DNA of 21,696 nt from Aquincola sp. (GTDB lineage Bacteria; Pseudomonadota; Gammaproteobacteria; Burkholderiales; Burkholderiaceae_C): assembly GCA_029884035.1 (NCBI GenBank), contig JAOUIM010000013.1, positions 1 to 21,696 on the forward strand. Reading direction: 5' to 3'. The notes under the pieces are model-generated. The model saw only the letters and a list, made by a program, of their open reading frames with translations. It had not been told where the DNA came from and searched no databases. Shown one piece after another: positions 13,279 to 20,345 of this stretch (the stretch's first letter is position 1; every line of letters starts with the position of its first letter). The translations under genes and the position numbers were made by a program.

Positions 13279-14250
13279 TCAGGGGTAGAAGAGTTCGACC
13301 GTATAGCCTGCGACGCGCCGCTCACCAAGGTCGAGCACGGCCTGCACGGACCAATCGGCGCCGGCGGCGATCTGTGAGGGCGCGTCGGGCGCCACGTCGT
13401 TGGCGCGCAGAACGCGGCGCGCGACGATTTCGCCGCGCAGGTTGGTCAATGTCAGGTCCAGTGCGGGCATCGCGACCGGCCACGCGCTGCGGTTGCGCAC
13501 TGCGATCTGGAGCCGGTAAAGAGGCGCGCCTTCGAGCCGTGTCACGCCGCTGCTGTCGACCGCCAACGCCGCAAGCGAACGGGGCGCCTCGAGCTTGCAG
13601 CCGGTCAGGCTGCACAGGGCAGAAAGCGCGGGCTGCACAGCGGGCCAGCGCAGCGCCAGCGTGTCGCGCTGATGCATCGACACCTGCAGCGCGAGCGCCA
13701 GCATCAGCGCGGCGCCGAACACAGACAGGGCGCGGCGCACGCCCGGGCGTTGCCAGCGGGCGCTACGATCAGCCTGGCGCAAGAAGCCCGGTTTCAGGGC
13801 CGGCTGTGCCGACTCGGCCGCGAGGGCCTCGTCGGAGACCTGGCTGTCGACCAGTTCAATCGCGCTGCGACTGAACTGGTCGCCGTCGCCCACGCGCGAT
13901 GCGTCGAAATGCGGCTCGATGCGCGTATCGGCCTGGGTGTCGATCAGTGTGCTCGTGGCCGAATCACCCTCTTCCGCTGCCTCGGGCGCCGACCGCGATG
14001 GCGCCGCCAAGGGCATGTCGACCGGTGTGGCAGGCGCTTCGTCGGGCGGCGTCGGCGCAGGCGCCGACGAGACCGACTCGCGCTCGAGCGGAACAGGGCC
14101 CGACGCTCCTTCCAGGTCGAATAACCCCTCGAGCGCATTGAACACTTCGCTGCAGCGGCCGCAGCGAACCCAGCCCTCCGAGGCCTTGAGCTGATCCTGC
14201 ACGACACGAAAGACCGTGCCGCAGGCCGTGCAGCGTGTGGCCAGGCTCAC
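13279..14250 (-). CDS. Zinc-ribbon domain protein with DUF3426
   Basis: A 323-residue membrane protein. The N-terminal zinc ribbon of the MJ0042 type (TRCTACGTVFRV...WVRCGRCSEVFNA) places C7/C10 and C30/C33 as two CxxC pairs. A long acidic, Pro/Ala-rich cytoplasmic linker (45-165) leads to one membrane helix (about 173-192) and a C-terminal DUF3426 domain (about 200-323), presumably periplasmic, with two cysteines at 213 and 218. The function of this family is not established. The GTG start at 14250 overlaps the prmA stop (GTGA), so it is translationally coupled to prmA, an arrangement common in betaproteobacteria. The frame ends 93 bases before the kinase gene. Confidence 0.88.
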   Translation of the reverse strand: MSLATRCTACGTVFRVVQDQLKASEGWVRCGRCSEVFNALEGLFDLEGASGPVPLERESVSSAPAPTPPDEAPATPVDMPLAAPSRSAPEAAEEGDSATSTLIDTQADTRIEPHFDASRVGDGDQFSRSAIELVDSQVSDEALAAESAQPALKPGFLRQADRSARWQRPGVRRALSVFGAALMLALALQVSMHQRDTLALRWPAVQPALSALCSLTGCKLEAPRSLAALAVDSSGVTRLEGAPLYRLQIAVRNRSAWPVAMPALDLTLTNLRGEIVARRVLRANDVAPDAPSQIAAGADWSVQAVLDLGERRVAGYTVELFYP

Positions 14251-15143
14251 GATGCGCCCCCCGCAATGCCGGTCATCAGAATCCAGCCTTCCTCTTGGTC
14301 GCTGACCTCGAGCGCACAGAAGGGGGCGTAGGCGCGGTGCAACCCGTCGGCCTGTCGCTGAAGGATACCGGCCAGCACCAGCGAGGCACTCGGCGCCAAG
14401 CGCGACGCGAGCAGCGGCGCAAGCAAAGTCAGTGGTTTTGCCAGGATATTGGCCAGCACCAGGTCGTAGTGGCCGCGGGCGAGATCCGGCGCGCCGGCGC
14501 GCACGGTCACGTCATTTGACGCGGCGTTGGCCTGGGTTGCCAGGACCGCCGCAGCATCGATGTCCACCGCGTCGATCGCGCGCGCGCCAAACAGCGCAGA
14601 GCCGACTGCCAGAATGCCCGAGCCGCAGCCGTAGTCGAGCACGCGTGGCCATGACCGCGCGTGCCGCGCGATCCAGCGCAGGCACATGCGCGTCGTCGGG
14701 TGGGTGCCGGTGCCGAAGGCCAGCCCCGGATCGAGCCGGATCACATGCGTTGCAGCCGCGGGGGCGGCATGCCAGCTCGGCACGACCCAGAACGTGGGCG
14801 TGATCTCGACTGGTGTGAACTGCGATTGGGTCACGCGTACCCAGTCCTCGTCGGGCACCGGCTGCTGCGCCTGCACGTGCACGTCGACGGCCCAGTCCTG
14901 AGCGAGCAACAGCGTCGCTGCTTCAGTGGCGGCAACGTCGTCGGTGAACAGCGCACGCACCGTCGAGCGCTGCCAGGCTGCGCGCTGCGGGGGCAGGTCG
15001 GGCTCGCCGAAGAGCGCCTGCTCGGCACCGCCGGCCGCATCGGCGTCCTCCACCGAGACCGCCAAGGCGCCGAGCTCGTCGGCGAGCGCATCGCTGACCG
15101 GCTCGACCAGTCGTTCGGCAACTCGCAACACCAGCTCTTGCAT
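14247..15143 (-). CDS. prmA: Ribosomal protein L11 methyltransferase PrmA
   Basis: SAM-dependent enzyme that methylates lysines and the N-terminus of ribosomal protein L11. The 298-residue product has the substrate-binding N-terminal domain (1-~110), then the Rossmann methyltransferase fold with LDPGLAFGTGTHPTT (137-151), the SAM motif VLDYGCGSGILAV (168-180), VDIDAAAV (193-200) and ANIL (231-234). The frame is open 10 codons further upstream, but ATG 15143 gives the standard PrmA start (MQELVLRVA). Its stop overlaps the start of the zinc-ribbon gene. It begins 63 bases after accC ends, the usual accB-accC-prmA order in this group. Loss of PrmA in E. coli has little growth effect, so co-transcription is probably historical. 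Confidence 0.95.
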   Translation of the reverse strand: MQELVLRVAERLVEPVSDALADELGALAVSVEDADAAGGAEQALFGEPDLPPQRAAWQRSTVRALFTDDVAATEAATLLLAQDWAVDVHVQAQQPVPDEDWVRVTQSQFTPVEITPTFWVVPSWHAAPAAATHVIRLDPGLAFGTGTHPTTRMCLRWIARHARSWPRVLDYGCGSGILAVGSALFGARAIDAVDIDAAAVLATQANAASNDVTVRAGAPDLARGHYDLVLANILAKPLTLLAPLLASRLAPSASLVLAGILQRQADGLHRAYAPFCALEVSDQEEGWILMTGIAGGAS

Positions 15144-15206
15144 TCCGGTCAGGCCAGCATCAGGCGGATCCAAGGCGAAAACGGCCTACGACGACCTGAG
15201 TACGGG

Positions 15207-16556
15207 TCATCGCTTGTGCTGGCCCAGCCAGCCCTCGAGGTAATGGATGCTCGTCCCGCCCTCGACAAACTTGGCGTCCACCATCAGCTCGCGGTGCAGC
15301 GGGATGTTGGTGGAGATGCCTTCGACGACGGTCTCCGACAGCGCGGTGCGCATGCGCGCCAGCGCTTGCTCGCGCGTGTCGGCGTGCACGATGATCTTGC
15401 CGATCATCGAATCGTAGTTCGGTGGCACGAAGTAGTTCGTGTAGGCGTGCGAATCGACGCGCACGCCCGGCCCGCCCGGCGGGTGCCACATCGTGATGCG
15501 GCCAGGCGAGGGTGTGAACTTGTACGGGTCCTCGGCGTTGATCCGGCACTCGATGGCGTGGCCGCGCATCTCGATCTGGCGCTGTGTGAACGGCAGTTTC
15601 CCGCCGGCAGCCACGTGGATCTGCATTTGCACGATGTCGATGCCGGTCACGAGCTCCGTGACCGGATGCTCGACTTGCACGCGCGTATTCATCTCGATGA
15701 AGAAGAATTCGCCGTTCTCGTATAGGAACTCGAAGGTGCCCGCGCCACGGTAGCCGATCTTCTTGCAGGCGGCGGCGCATCGGTCGCCGATGCGCTCGAT
15801 GACGCGACGCGCAATGCCCGGCGCCGGCGCCTCCTCGATGATCTTCTGGTGGCGGCGCTGCATTGAGCAGTCGCGCTCACCGAGCCAGACTGCGTTCTTG
15901 TGCTCGTCGGCCAGCACCTGGATCTCGACATGGCGCGGGTTCTCGAGGAACTTCTCCATGTAGACGGCCGGGTTGCCGAAAGCCGCGCCCGCCTCCGCTC
16001 GCGTGGTCTGCACCGCGTGCAGCAACGCAGCTTCGGTATGCACGACGCGCATTCCGCGCCCGCCGCCGCCGCCAGCGGCCTTGATGATCACCGGATAGCC
16101 GATCGCGCGGGCTTGGCGAATGATTTCCTTCGTGTCGTCCGGCAGGGCGCCCTCGCTGCCGGGCACACAAGGCACGCCCGACTTGATCATCGCCTGCTTG
16201 GCCGACACCTTGTCGCCCATGAGGCGGATCGACTCAGGGGTCGGTCCGATGAAGACGAAGCCACTGCGTTCCACGCGCTCGGCAAAATCGGCGTTCTCGG
16301 ACAGGAACCCGTAACCGGGATGGATGGCCTCGGCGTCGGTCACCTCGGCCGTGGAGATGATCGCCGGCATGTTGAGATAGCTCTGCGCCGAAGGTGCCGG
16401 GCCGATGCAAACCGCCTCGTCGGCCAATTTGACGTACTTTGCGTCGCGATCCGCCTCCGAATAGACGACCACCGACTTGACGCCCATTTCGCGACAGGCG
16501 CGCTGAATGCGTAGCGCAATCTCCCCGCGATTGGCGATCAGGATCTTCTTGAACAT
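15207..16556 (-). CDS. accC: Acetyl-CoA carboxylase, biotin carboxylase subunit
   Basis: ATP-grasp enzyme that carboxylates biotin carried on AccB, the first half-reaction of malonyl-CoA synthesis. The product is 449 residues, the same length as E. coli AccC, and the key residues fall at the same numbers: K116, K159, the glycine loop GGGGGRGMR (162-170), C230 and K238 (CSMQRRHQKIIEEAP), then E288, N290, R292, Q294 and E296 in IEMNTRVQVEHPVTE. All catalytic positions are intact. The frame extends 14 codons upstream, but ATG 16556 gives the invariant start MFKKILIANRGEIALRI. It lies 130 bases after accB; that gap holds two hairpins (16571-16585 and 16639-16654). Confidence 0.97.
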   Translation of the reverse strand: MFKKILIANRGEIALRIQRACREMGVKSVVVYSEADRDAKYVKLADEAVCIGPAPSAQSYLNMPAIISTAEVTDAEAIHPGYGFLSENADFAERVERSGFVFIGPTPESIRLMGDKVSAKQAMIKSGVPCVPGSEGALPDDTKEIIRQARAIGYPVIIKAAGGGGGRGMRVVHTEAALLHAVQTTRAEAGAAFGNPAVYMEKFLENPRHVEIQVLADEHKNAVWLGERDCSMQRRHQKIIEEAPAPGIARRVIERIGDRCAAACKKIGYRGAGTFEFLYENGEFFFIEMNTRVQVEHPVTELVTGIDIVQMQIHVAAGGKLPFTQRQIEMRGHAIECRINAEDPYKFTPSPGRITMWHPPGGPGVRVDSHAYTNYFVPPNYDSMIGKIIVHADTREQALARMRTALSETVVEGISTNIPLHRELMVDAKFVEGGTSIHYLEGWLGQHKR

Positions 16557-16570
16557 GGTCAGGCCCCCGG

Positions 16571-16654
16571 CTGGGCGCTGCCCAGTGGTTCCGCCCAAGC
16601 AATCGCCGCGGATCCGGCTCTGACGGTCCGAAAGCGCTGCCCCATTGAGGGGGC
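16571..16654 (-). promoter_or_regulatory. Hairpins in the accB-accC spacer
   Basis: CTGGGC (16571-16576) pairs with GCCCAG (16580-16585) around GCT, ending 15 bases before the accC start in the transcript. GCCCC (16639-16643) pairs with GGGGC (16650-16654) around six bases. The word GCGCTGCCC occurs in both places (16575-16583 and 16634-16642). Neither hairpin has a T-tract. They may slow ribosomes or RNases and so set the AccB:AccC ratio, but this is inference; GC-rich spacers often give such pairings. Confidence 0.45.
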
Positions 16655-16686
16655 GCGGCCCAAGGCCACTGCAGGGGTGGGCCTCA

Positions 16687-17169
16687 TCACCCGCGCCGAT
16701 CGATCACGAACAGAGCCTGGCCGAACTCCACTGGCTGGCCGTTTTCCACCATGATCCGCGTGATCGTGCCGCCTTCATCGGACTCGATCTCGTTCATGAT
16801 CTTCATCGCCTCGATGATGCACAGCGCATCGCCCGCCTTGACGCTCTGGCCGACCTCGACCAGTGGCTTGGCTCCCGGACTGGCCGAGCGGTAGAACGTA
16901 CCGACCATCGGCGACTTGACGATATGCCCGTCGTCGGCTGGAGCCGATCCGACCGTGCCCCCTGCCGCCGCGGCGTCGGCCGCGGTGTGCGGTGCAGCCG
17001 CAGCTGCGGACACTGGCGCGGCCATCACCAGCGGCGCGGCCAGCGGCACAGAGGCGCCGGGCACGGCCTTGACGATGCGCACCTTGCCCTCCGCTTCGGT
17101 AATCTCGAGTTCGGAGATGTTCGACTCGGACACCAGGTCGACCAGGGTCTTGAGCTTGCGCAAGTCCAT
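16687..17169 (-). CDS. accB: Acetyl-CoA carboxylase biotin carboxyl carrier protein (BCCP)
   Basis: Carries biotin between the carboxylase and carboxyltransferase active sites in fatty-acid synthesis. The 160-residue product has an N-terminal AccC-binding part (MDLRKLKTLVDLVSESNISELEI...), a flexible Ala/Pro linker (about 37-80) and the C-terminal biotinyl domain (about 83-158). The biotin-accepting lysine is K123 in EAMKIMNE. The thumb loop characteristic of bacterial BCCP (SASPGAKP, 96-103) is present. The frame is open 22 codons upstream, but ATG 17169 is preceded by a good GGAGG-type site in the transcript. The 189-base gap upstream of it separates it from the tlpA-like gene. A TAGAGT-like -10 (ACTCTA at 17299-17304 on the plus strand) is visible there without a good -35. 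Confidence 0.96.
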   Translation of the reverse strand: MDLRKLKTLVDLVSESNISELEITEAEGKVRIVKAVPGASVPLAAPLVMAAPVSAAAAAPHTAADAAAAGGTVGSAPADDGHIVKSPMVGTFYRSASPGAKPLVEVGQSVKAGDALCIIEAMKIMNEIESDEGGTITRIMVENGQPVEFGQALFVIDRRG

Positions 17170-17358
17170 TTGTTGTTGCCTCCGTGAGGTCTGCCGCCTC
17201 GAACGCCGCCCAAACGGCTTCGTATGGGCTCCCAACGCACATCAAGGTCACGCCGCTACGGCGAGACGCGCCGCATTAGCTAGGACGCGAAGGGCCGCAC
17301 TCTACGCCAAAACCAAGTCCATTTGGCAGCGGTTGCCTGCCAGTTGGGCGAAATTAGC

Positions 17359-17895
17359 TCAAGAGATACCCTCGACCCAGCTCCTCAACTGTTCGGGCTG
17401 GAGTTCGCCGACATGTCGGCGGGCGACGCGCCCCGATCGGTCGATGAGCACCGTGAACGGCAGGCCGCCTTCCTGATTGCCCAGCCGTCGGGACAACTCA
17501 ATGCCGCCGAAGCCCGCAAGTCCAATCGGATACGACACCGGAGTGCGCAAGAGGAACTCGCGCACCATGTCGGCGCTGTCGGCCGCCAAACCGAACACCA
17601 CCCAGCCTCGACCGGCGAATTCGCGCGCGAAGCGGTCGAGCGCCGGCATCTCACGGATGCAGGGTGCGCACCAGGTGGCCCAGAAGTTGATGAGCAGCGG
17701 CCGGCCGCGCAGAGAGGCCATCTCAATGTGACCACCGCTGGGCGTGTCGAACGCCATCGACCACAGCGGCGCGATGTCTTCCTCGCCGGTCCGCTGCAAG
17801 CGCCACAGGGCCCACCCGGCCCCCGCCGCGGCGGCCGCGACGCCCAGACCGGACGCGAGGATCCAGCGGCGGCTTCCGTTTTCGGACCTTTTCAT
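17359..17895 (-). CDS. TlpA/ResA-like membrane-anchored thioredoxin
   Basis: A 178-residue periplasmic disulfide oxidoreductase of the TlpA/ResA family. An N-terminal hydrophobic segment (about 11-31) is preceded by SRRWIL (8-13), which resembles a twin-arginine export motif; it may instead act as an ordinary membrane anchor. The redoxin domain (about 42-178) has the active site FWATWCAPCIREMP with C76 and C79, and a cis-proline at P146 (GGLPFTVLID). TlpA and ResA proteins reduce cysteines for cytochrome c or copper-site assembly; which partner applies here is unknown. ATG 17895 overlaps the stop of the upstream gene (ATGA), so translation is coupled to that unknown protein. The 189-base gap to accB suggests this is the end of its own transcription unit. 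Confidence 0.92.
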   Translation of the reverse strand: MKRSENGSRRWILASGLGVAAAAAGAGWALWRLQRTGEEDIAPLWSMAFDTPSGGHIEMASLRGRPLLINFWATWCAPCIREMPALDRFAREFAGRGWVVFGLAADSADMVREFLLRTPVSYPIGLAGFGGIELSRRLGNQEGGLPFTVLIDRSGRVARRHVGELQPEQLRSWVEGIS

Positions 17896-18497
17896 GCGCT
17901 TGCCGCCAGCAACTGCTGGAGCGCCCTGGTGTCCCCACGCCAGGTTCGCCCCTGGGCATCGGGGACAAGCGCGCCGCGGAGGTCATCGTGATCGTGCACG
18001 ACCAGGTGCAGCGTGACCCTGTCGTCGATCTCGGCGCATCGCTCGCCCACCGTGAGCACCACGCGAGGCTCGCCACGCCGGCCGGTGCCGCCCTCGGACA
18101 CGCCGTAGGCCGCCCTGAGGTTGATCAGCGCGATCTCGGGCGCCTTGCTGTCGTCGGCATACAGGTCGAGGTGAATGGCCGAGGCCCGCGTGGCCGTGCC
18201 GCGCCAAACCGCGCCACCCAGGTGCGGGCGGAATTCGGCAAGGCGCTGCATCCAGCGCAGGGCAACGCGCCGCAGCGCCGCCAGTTCTGCGGGCTGCGTG
18301 TCGGCGTGAAACAGCGCCAGATACGCCCGCACCTCGTCCTCCACCGCCTCGTTGCTTGGCAAAGCATGGTCGCGGCCTCGCGTCACACCCAGGTCACGCG
18401 CAACGCGGCGTTTGGCCGGGCCGTACTCCATGCCGTCCTCGACGATCAGTCGCGCCGCTGCGGCAGCGATCTCGGCGGCAGGGTCCATCGCGGGCAT
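17892..18497 (-). CDS. Conserved protein of unknown function, coupled to TlpA-like thioredoxin
   Basis: A 201-residue soluble protein with no signal peptide or membrane helix. I recognise it as a recurring Burkholderiales protein found beside tlpA-like genes, which I recall being labelled hypothetical or, wrongly, UDP-N-acetylmuramate-alanine ligase. It has no MurC ATP-binding motif. Conserved-looking blocks are ARLIVEDGMEYGPAKRR (15-31), HADTQPAELAALRRVALRWM (64-83), FRPHLGGAVWRGTATR (89-104), HLDLYADDSKAPEIALI (109-125) and VHDHDDLRGALVPDAQG (167-183). The middle part, with a GG turn followed by a strand rich in Asp, faintly resembles nucleotidyltransferase folds, but the DxD/DxE motif is not exact. 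ATG 18497 has an AGGA about 7 bases upstream in the transcript; the frame extends further but without support. Its stop overlaps the tlpA-like start. Confidence 0.82.
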   Translation of the reverse strand: MPAMDPAAEIAAAAARLIVEDGMEYGPAKRRVARDLGVTRGRDHALPSNEAVEDEVRAYLALFHADTQPAELAALRRVALRWMQRLAEFRPHLGGAVWRGTATRASAIHLDLYADDSKAPEIALINLRAAYGVSEGGTGRRGEPRVVLTVGERCAEIDDRVTLHLVVHDHDDLRGALVPDAQGRTWRGDTRALQQLLAASA

Positions 18498-18559
18498 GCG
18501 CAATCCTAGGGGAAGCAGAGGGGGGGTCGCGAATCGGTAATCACGCGGCCGCCGCAGAG

Positions 18560-19351
18560 TCACGGCAGTTCGACCGCGCCCATGCGTGCGACCACCGTGC
18601 CTGCACGCTCGGCGAGGTATCCGGACCCCGGGCGTTTCTCGAAGCGCTTCGGCGCGGGCAGCATCACGGCCAAGCGGGCCGAGGGATACGCGCCGAGCCG
18701 CGCCGCATCGACGCGGTAGTAATAGCGTGCCGCGGCCTGCGCACCGAACAGGCCTTCGCCCCACTCCACGCTGTTCAGGTAGATCTCGAGGATCCGTCGC
18801 TTGGACAGGCAGACCTCCAGGGCGAACGTCAGAACGAACTCCTGGCCCTTGCGCGCGAGCGTGCGCTCGCTCGACAGCAGCAGGTTCTTCGCGAGCTGCT
18901 GGGTGATCGTCGAGCCGCCGATCACCTTGGCCTGCACGCGCGGCGGCGATAGCACCGGCGGCGCGTTGGGCCTCGCCGCGCGCCGAGCGAGCTGCTCGCT
19001 GCGGCGCGCGGCGATGGCTTGCGCACGCTGGTTCTTCTCCCAGGCCTTCTCGATCGCGTCCCAGTCGACGCCCGAATGTTCCGCGAATGCGGCATCCTCG
19101 CTCGCGATGACCGCGCGCTTGAGGTTGGGCGAAATCTGCGAGTCGTCCACCCATTGCTGGCCCCAGGTGATGCGGCCGGTTTCGGTGAGCAGGCGCCAGG
19201 CCTCGCTGCGCTGGAACGAGGTCGACTGCGGGTCGACGACGGCCATCATCGCGATGCGCGCGACGAAAAACAACTGCAGGCCCAGGCCCGCCAGCAGCAC
19301 GAGCGCGAGCAGTCGGCCGACATGGCCCAAGAGGACGCGTGACCGGGTCAC
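18560..19351 (-). CDS. mtgA: Monofunctional peptidoglycan glycosyltransferase MtgA
   Basis: Inner-membrane enzyme that polymerises lipid II into glycan strands. The 263-residue product has one N-terminal membrane helix (about 12-36) and a GT51 domain with motif 1 IASEDAAFAEHSGVDWDAI (catalytic E85), motif 2 GGSTITQQLAKNLLLS (145-160), ERTLARKGQE (162-171) and motif 4 KRRILEIYLNSVEWG (E189). An Ala/Arg-rich insertion of about 30 residues (roughly 108-140) sits between motifs 1 and 2 and makes the protein longer than the usual 230-240. It starts at GTG 19351, preceded by a GAGGT-like site. It lies 64 bases after the TonB-like gene. The downstream unknown gene starts 62 bases after its stop. Confidence 0.95.
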   Translation of the reverse strand: MTRSRVLLGHVGRLLALVLLAGLGLQLFFVARIAMMAVVDPQSTSFQRSEAWRLLTETGRITWGQQWVDDSQISPNLKRAVIASEDAAFAEHSGVDWDAIEKAWEKNQRAQAIAARRSEQLARRAARPNAPPVLSPPRVQAKVIGGSTITQQLAKNLLLSSERTLARKGQEFVLTFALEVCLSKRRILEIYLNSVEWGEGLFGAQAAARYYYRVDAARLGAYPSARLAVMLPAPKRFEKRPGSGYLAERAGTVVARMGAVELP

Positions 19352-19415
19352 TCGGGCGACCTCGCGACGTAGACGGCGCCCGGGCGCCGTGTGCGGCGCG
19401 GCTCGGGGGTGGCGC

Positions 19416-20336
19416 TCATCTGACGCTCTGGCTCAAGGTCGTCTCCAGGCCTTCGTCGCGCGTGAACCGAAAGCGCGAGGTGACGACGATCTGGTCGGTC
19501 TGGCGCCGCATGTCGGCCGAGAAACGACCGAACGGTGCCGCCGCACGCACGATCGCCATCGCTCGCCGGTCGAGGACGCGCGATTCCGATGGCCGCACCA
19601 CGTCGGCCTCGACCACGCGGCCCTGGGCATCGACGGTGATGTTCATCGTCAGCTCGCCGTACAGCTTGCGGCCCTGGTACTCGGGAAAGTCGCGCGTGCC
19701 GCGCTCCTCGATCTTTCGCCGCAGCGCGTCGTAGTAGATCGCGTAGTCGGCCTCACGCGTGGCCGGGCTGATGTAGCGCTTCTTCGGCCGCGCGTTCTCC
19801 TCGTTGACGCGCTTCTCGATCTCGGCGAGCAGCCGCAGCAGTTGCCGCCGCCGCTCTTCGCGGGCGCGCTCCTCGGGCGTCCCTGCCTCGCGCGCGGGGT
19901 CGGGCGGCGGCAGCAACGCGATCTCGCGCCGGATCTGCGCCAGCAACTGCTGCTGCTGCTCCTGCAGCCGCTCGATCTGGCGCCGCGCTTCCTCGAGCGA
20001 ATCGCCCGTCTCCACGGTCGGCGCCGGCGGCAGGGGCGAGGTGGCACGACCTGCAGCGGCCTCGCCGCCGCCCGCCAGGTTGGCCTGAGCGATGGCCCGG
20101 GCAAGCGCCGGTGGCAGTTGCGACTTCGCGTTCACCAGGATCACCTCGAGCGGCGTGTCCTGGAACATGCGGTTGAAACGCTCCGGGTCGACGAAACGGA
20201 TCGTCAGCAGAAAGGCGTGGACCGCGAGCGAGAGCAGAACGGCCCAGTGCAGCGTCGTGAAGCGCCACTTCTGCGTTGCACGCTTCTCCGCGCGCAACTT
20301 CATGATGCGGCTGTTGATGTACTCGCGCCGGGCCAT
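19416..20336 (-). CDS. TonB-family protein (energy transducer-like)
   Basis: A 306-residue inner-membrane-anchored periplasmic protein. A short cytoplasmic basic stretch and one membrane helix (about 29-47) are followed by a periplasmic Pro/Ala section (70-110), a Gln/Glu/Arg-rich predicted coiled coil (about 113-185) and a TonB-type C-terminal domain (about 195-295, YYDALRRKIEERGTRDFPEYQGRKLYGELTMNITVDAQGRV...). The usual TonB Pro-Lys/Pro-Glu spacer is replaced by the coiled coil, and no exbB or exbD is nearby. It may therefore serve envelope functions other than siderophore uptake, as with TolA-like proteins. The ATG is 9 bases after the RNase gene stop, and its GAGG site overlaps that stop codon. 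Confidence 0.88.
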   Translation of the reverse strand: MARREYINSRIMKLRAEKRATQKWRFTTLHWAVLLSLAVHAFLLTIRFVDPERFNRMFQDTPLEVILVNAKSQLPPALARAIAQANLAGGGEAAAGRATSPLPPAPTVETGDSLEEARRQIERLQEQQQQLLAQIRREIALLPPPDPAREAGTPEERAREERRRQLLRLLAEIEKRVNEENARPKKRYISPATREADYAIYYDALRRKIEERGTRDFPEYQGRKLYGELTMNITVDAQGRVVEADVVRPSESRVLDRRAMAIVRAAAPFGRFSADMRRQTDQIVVTSRFRFTRDEGLETTLSQSVR

Positions 20337-20345
20337 GCTCGCGCC

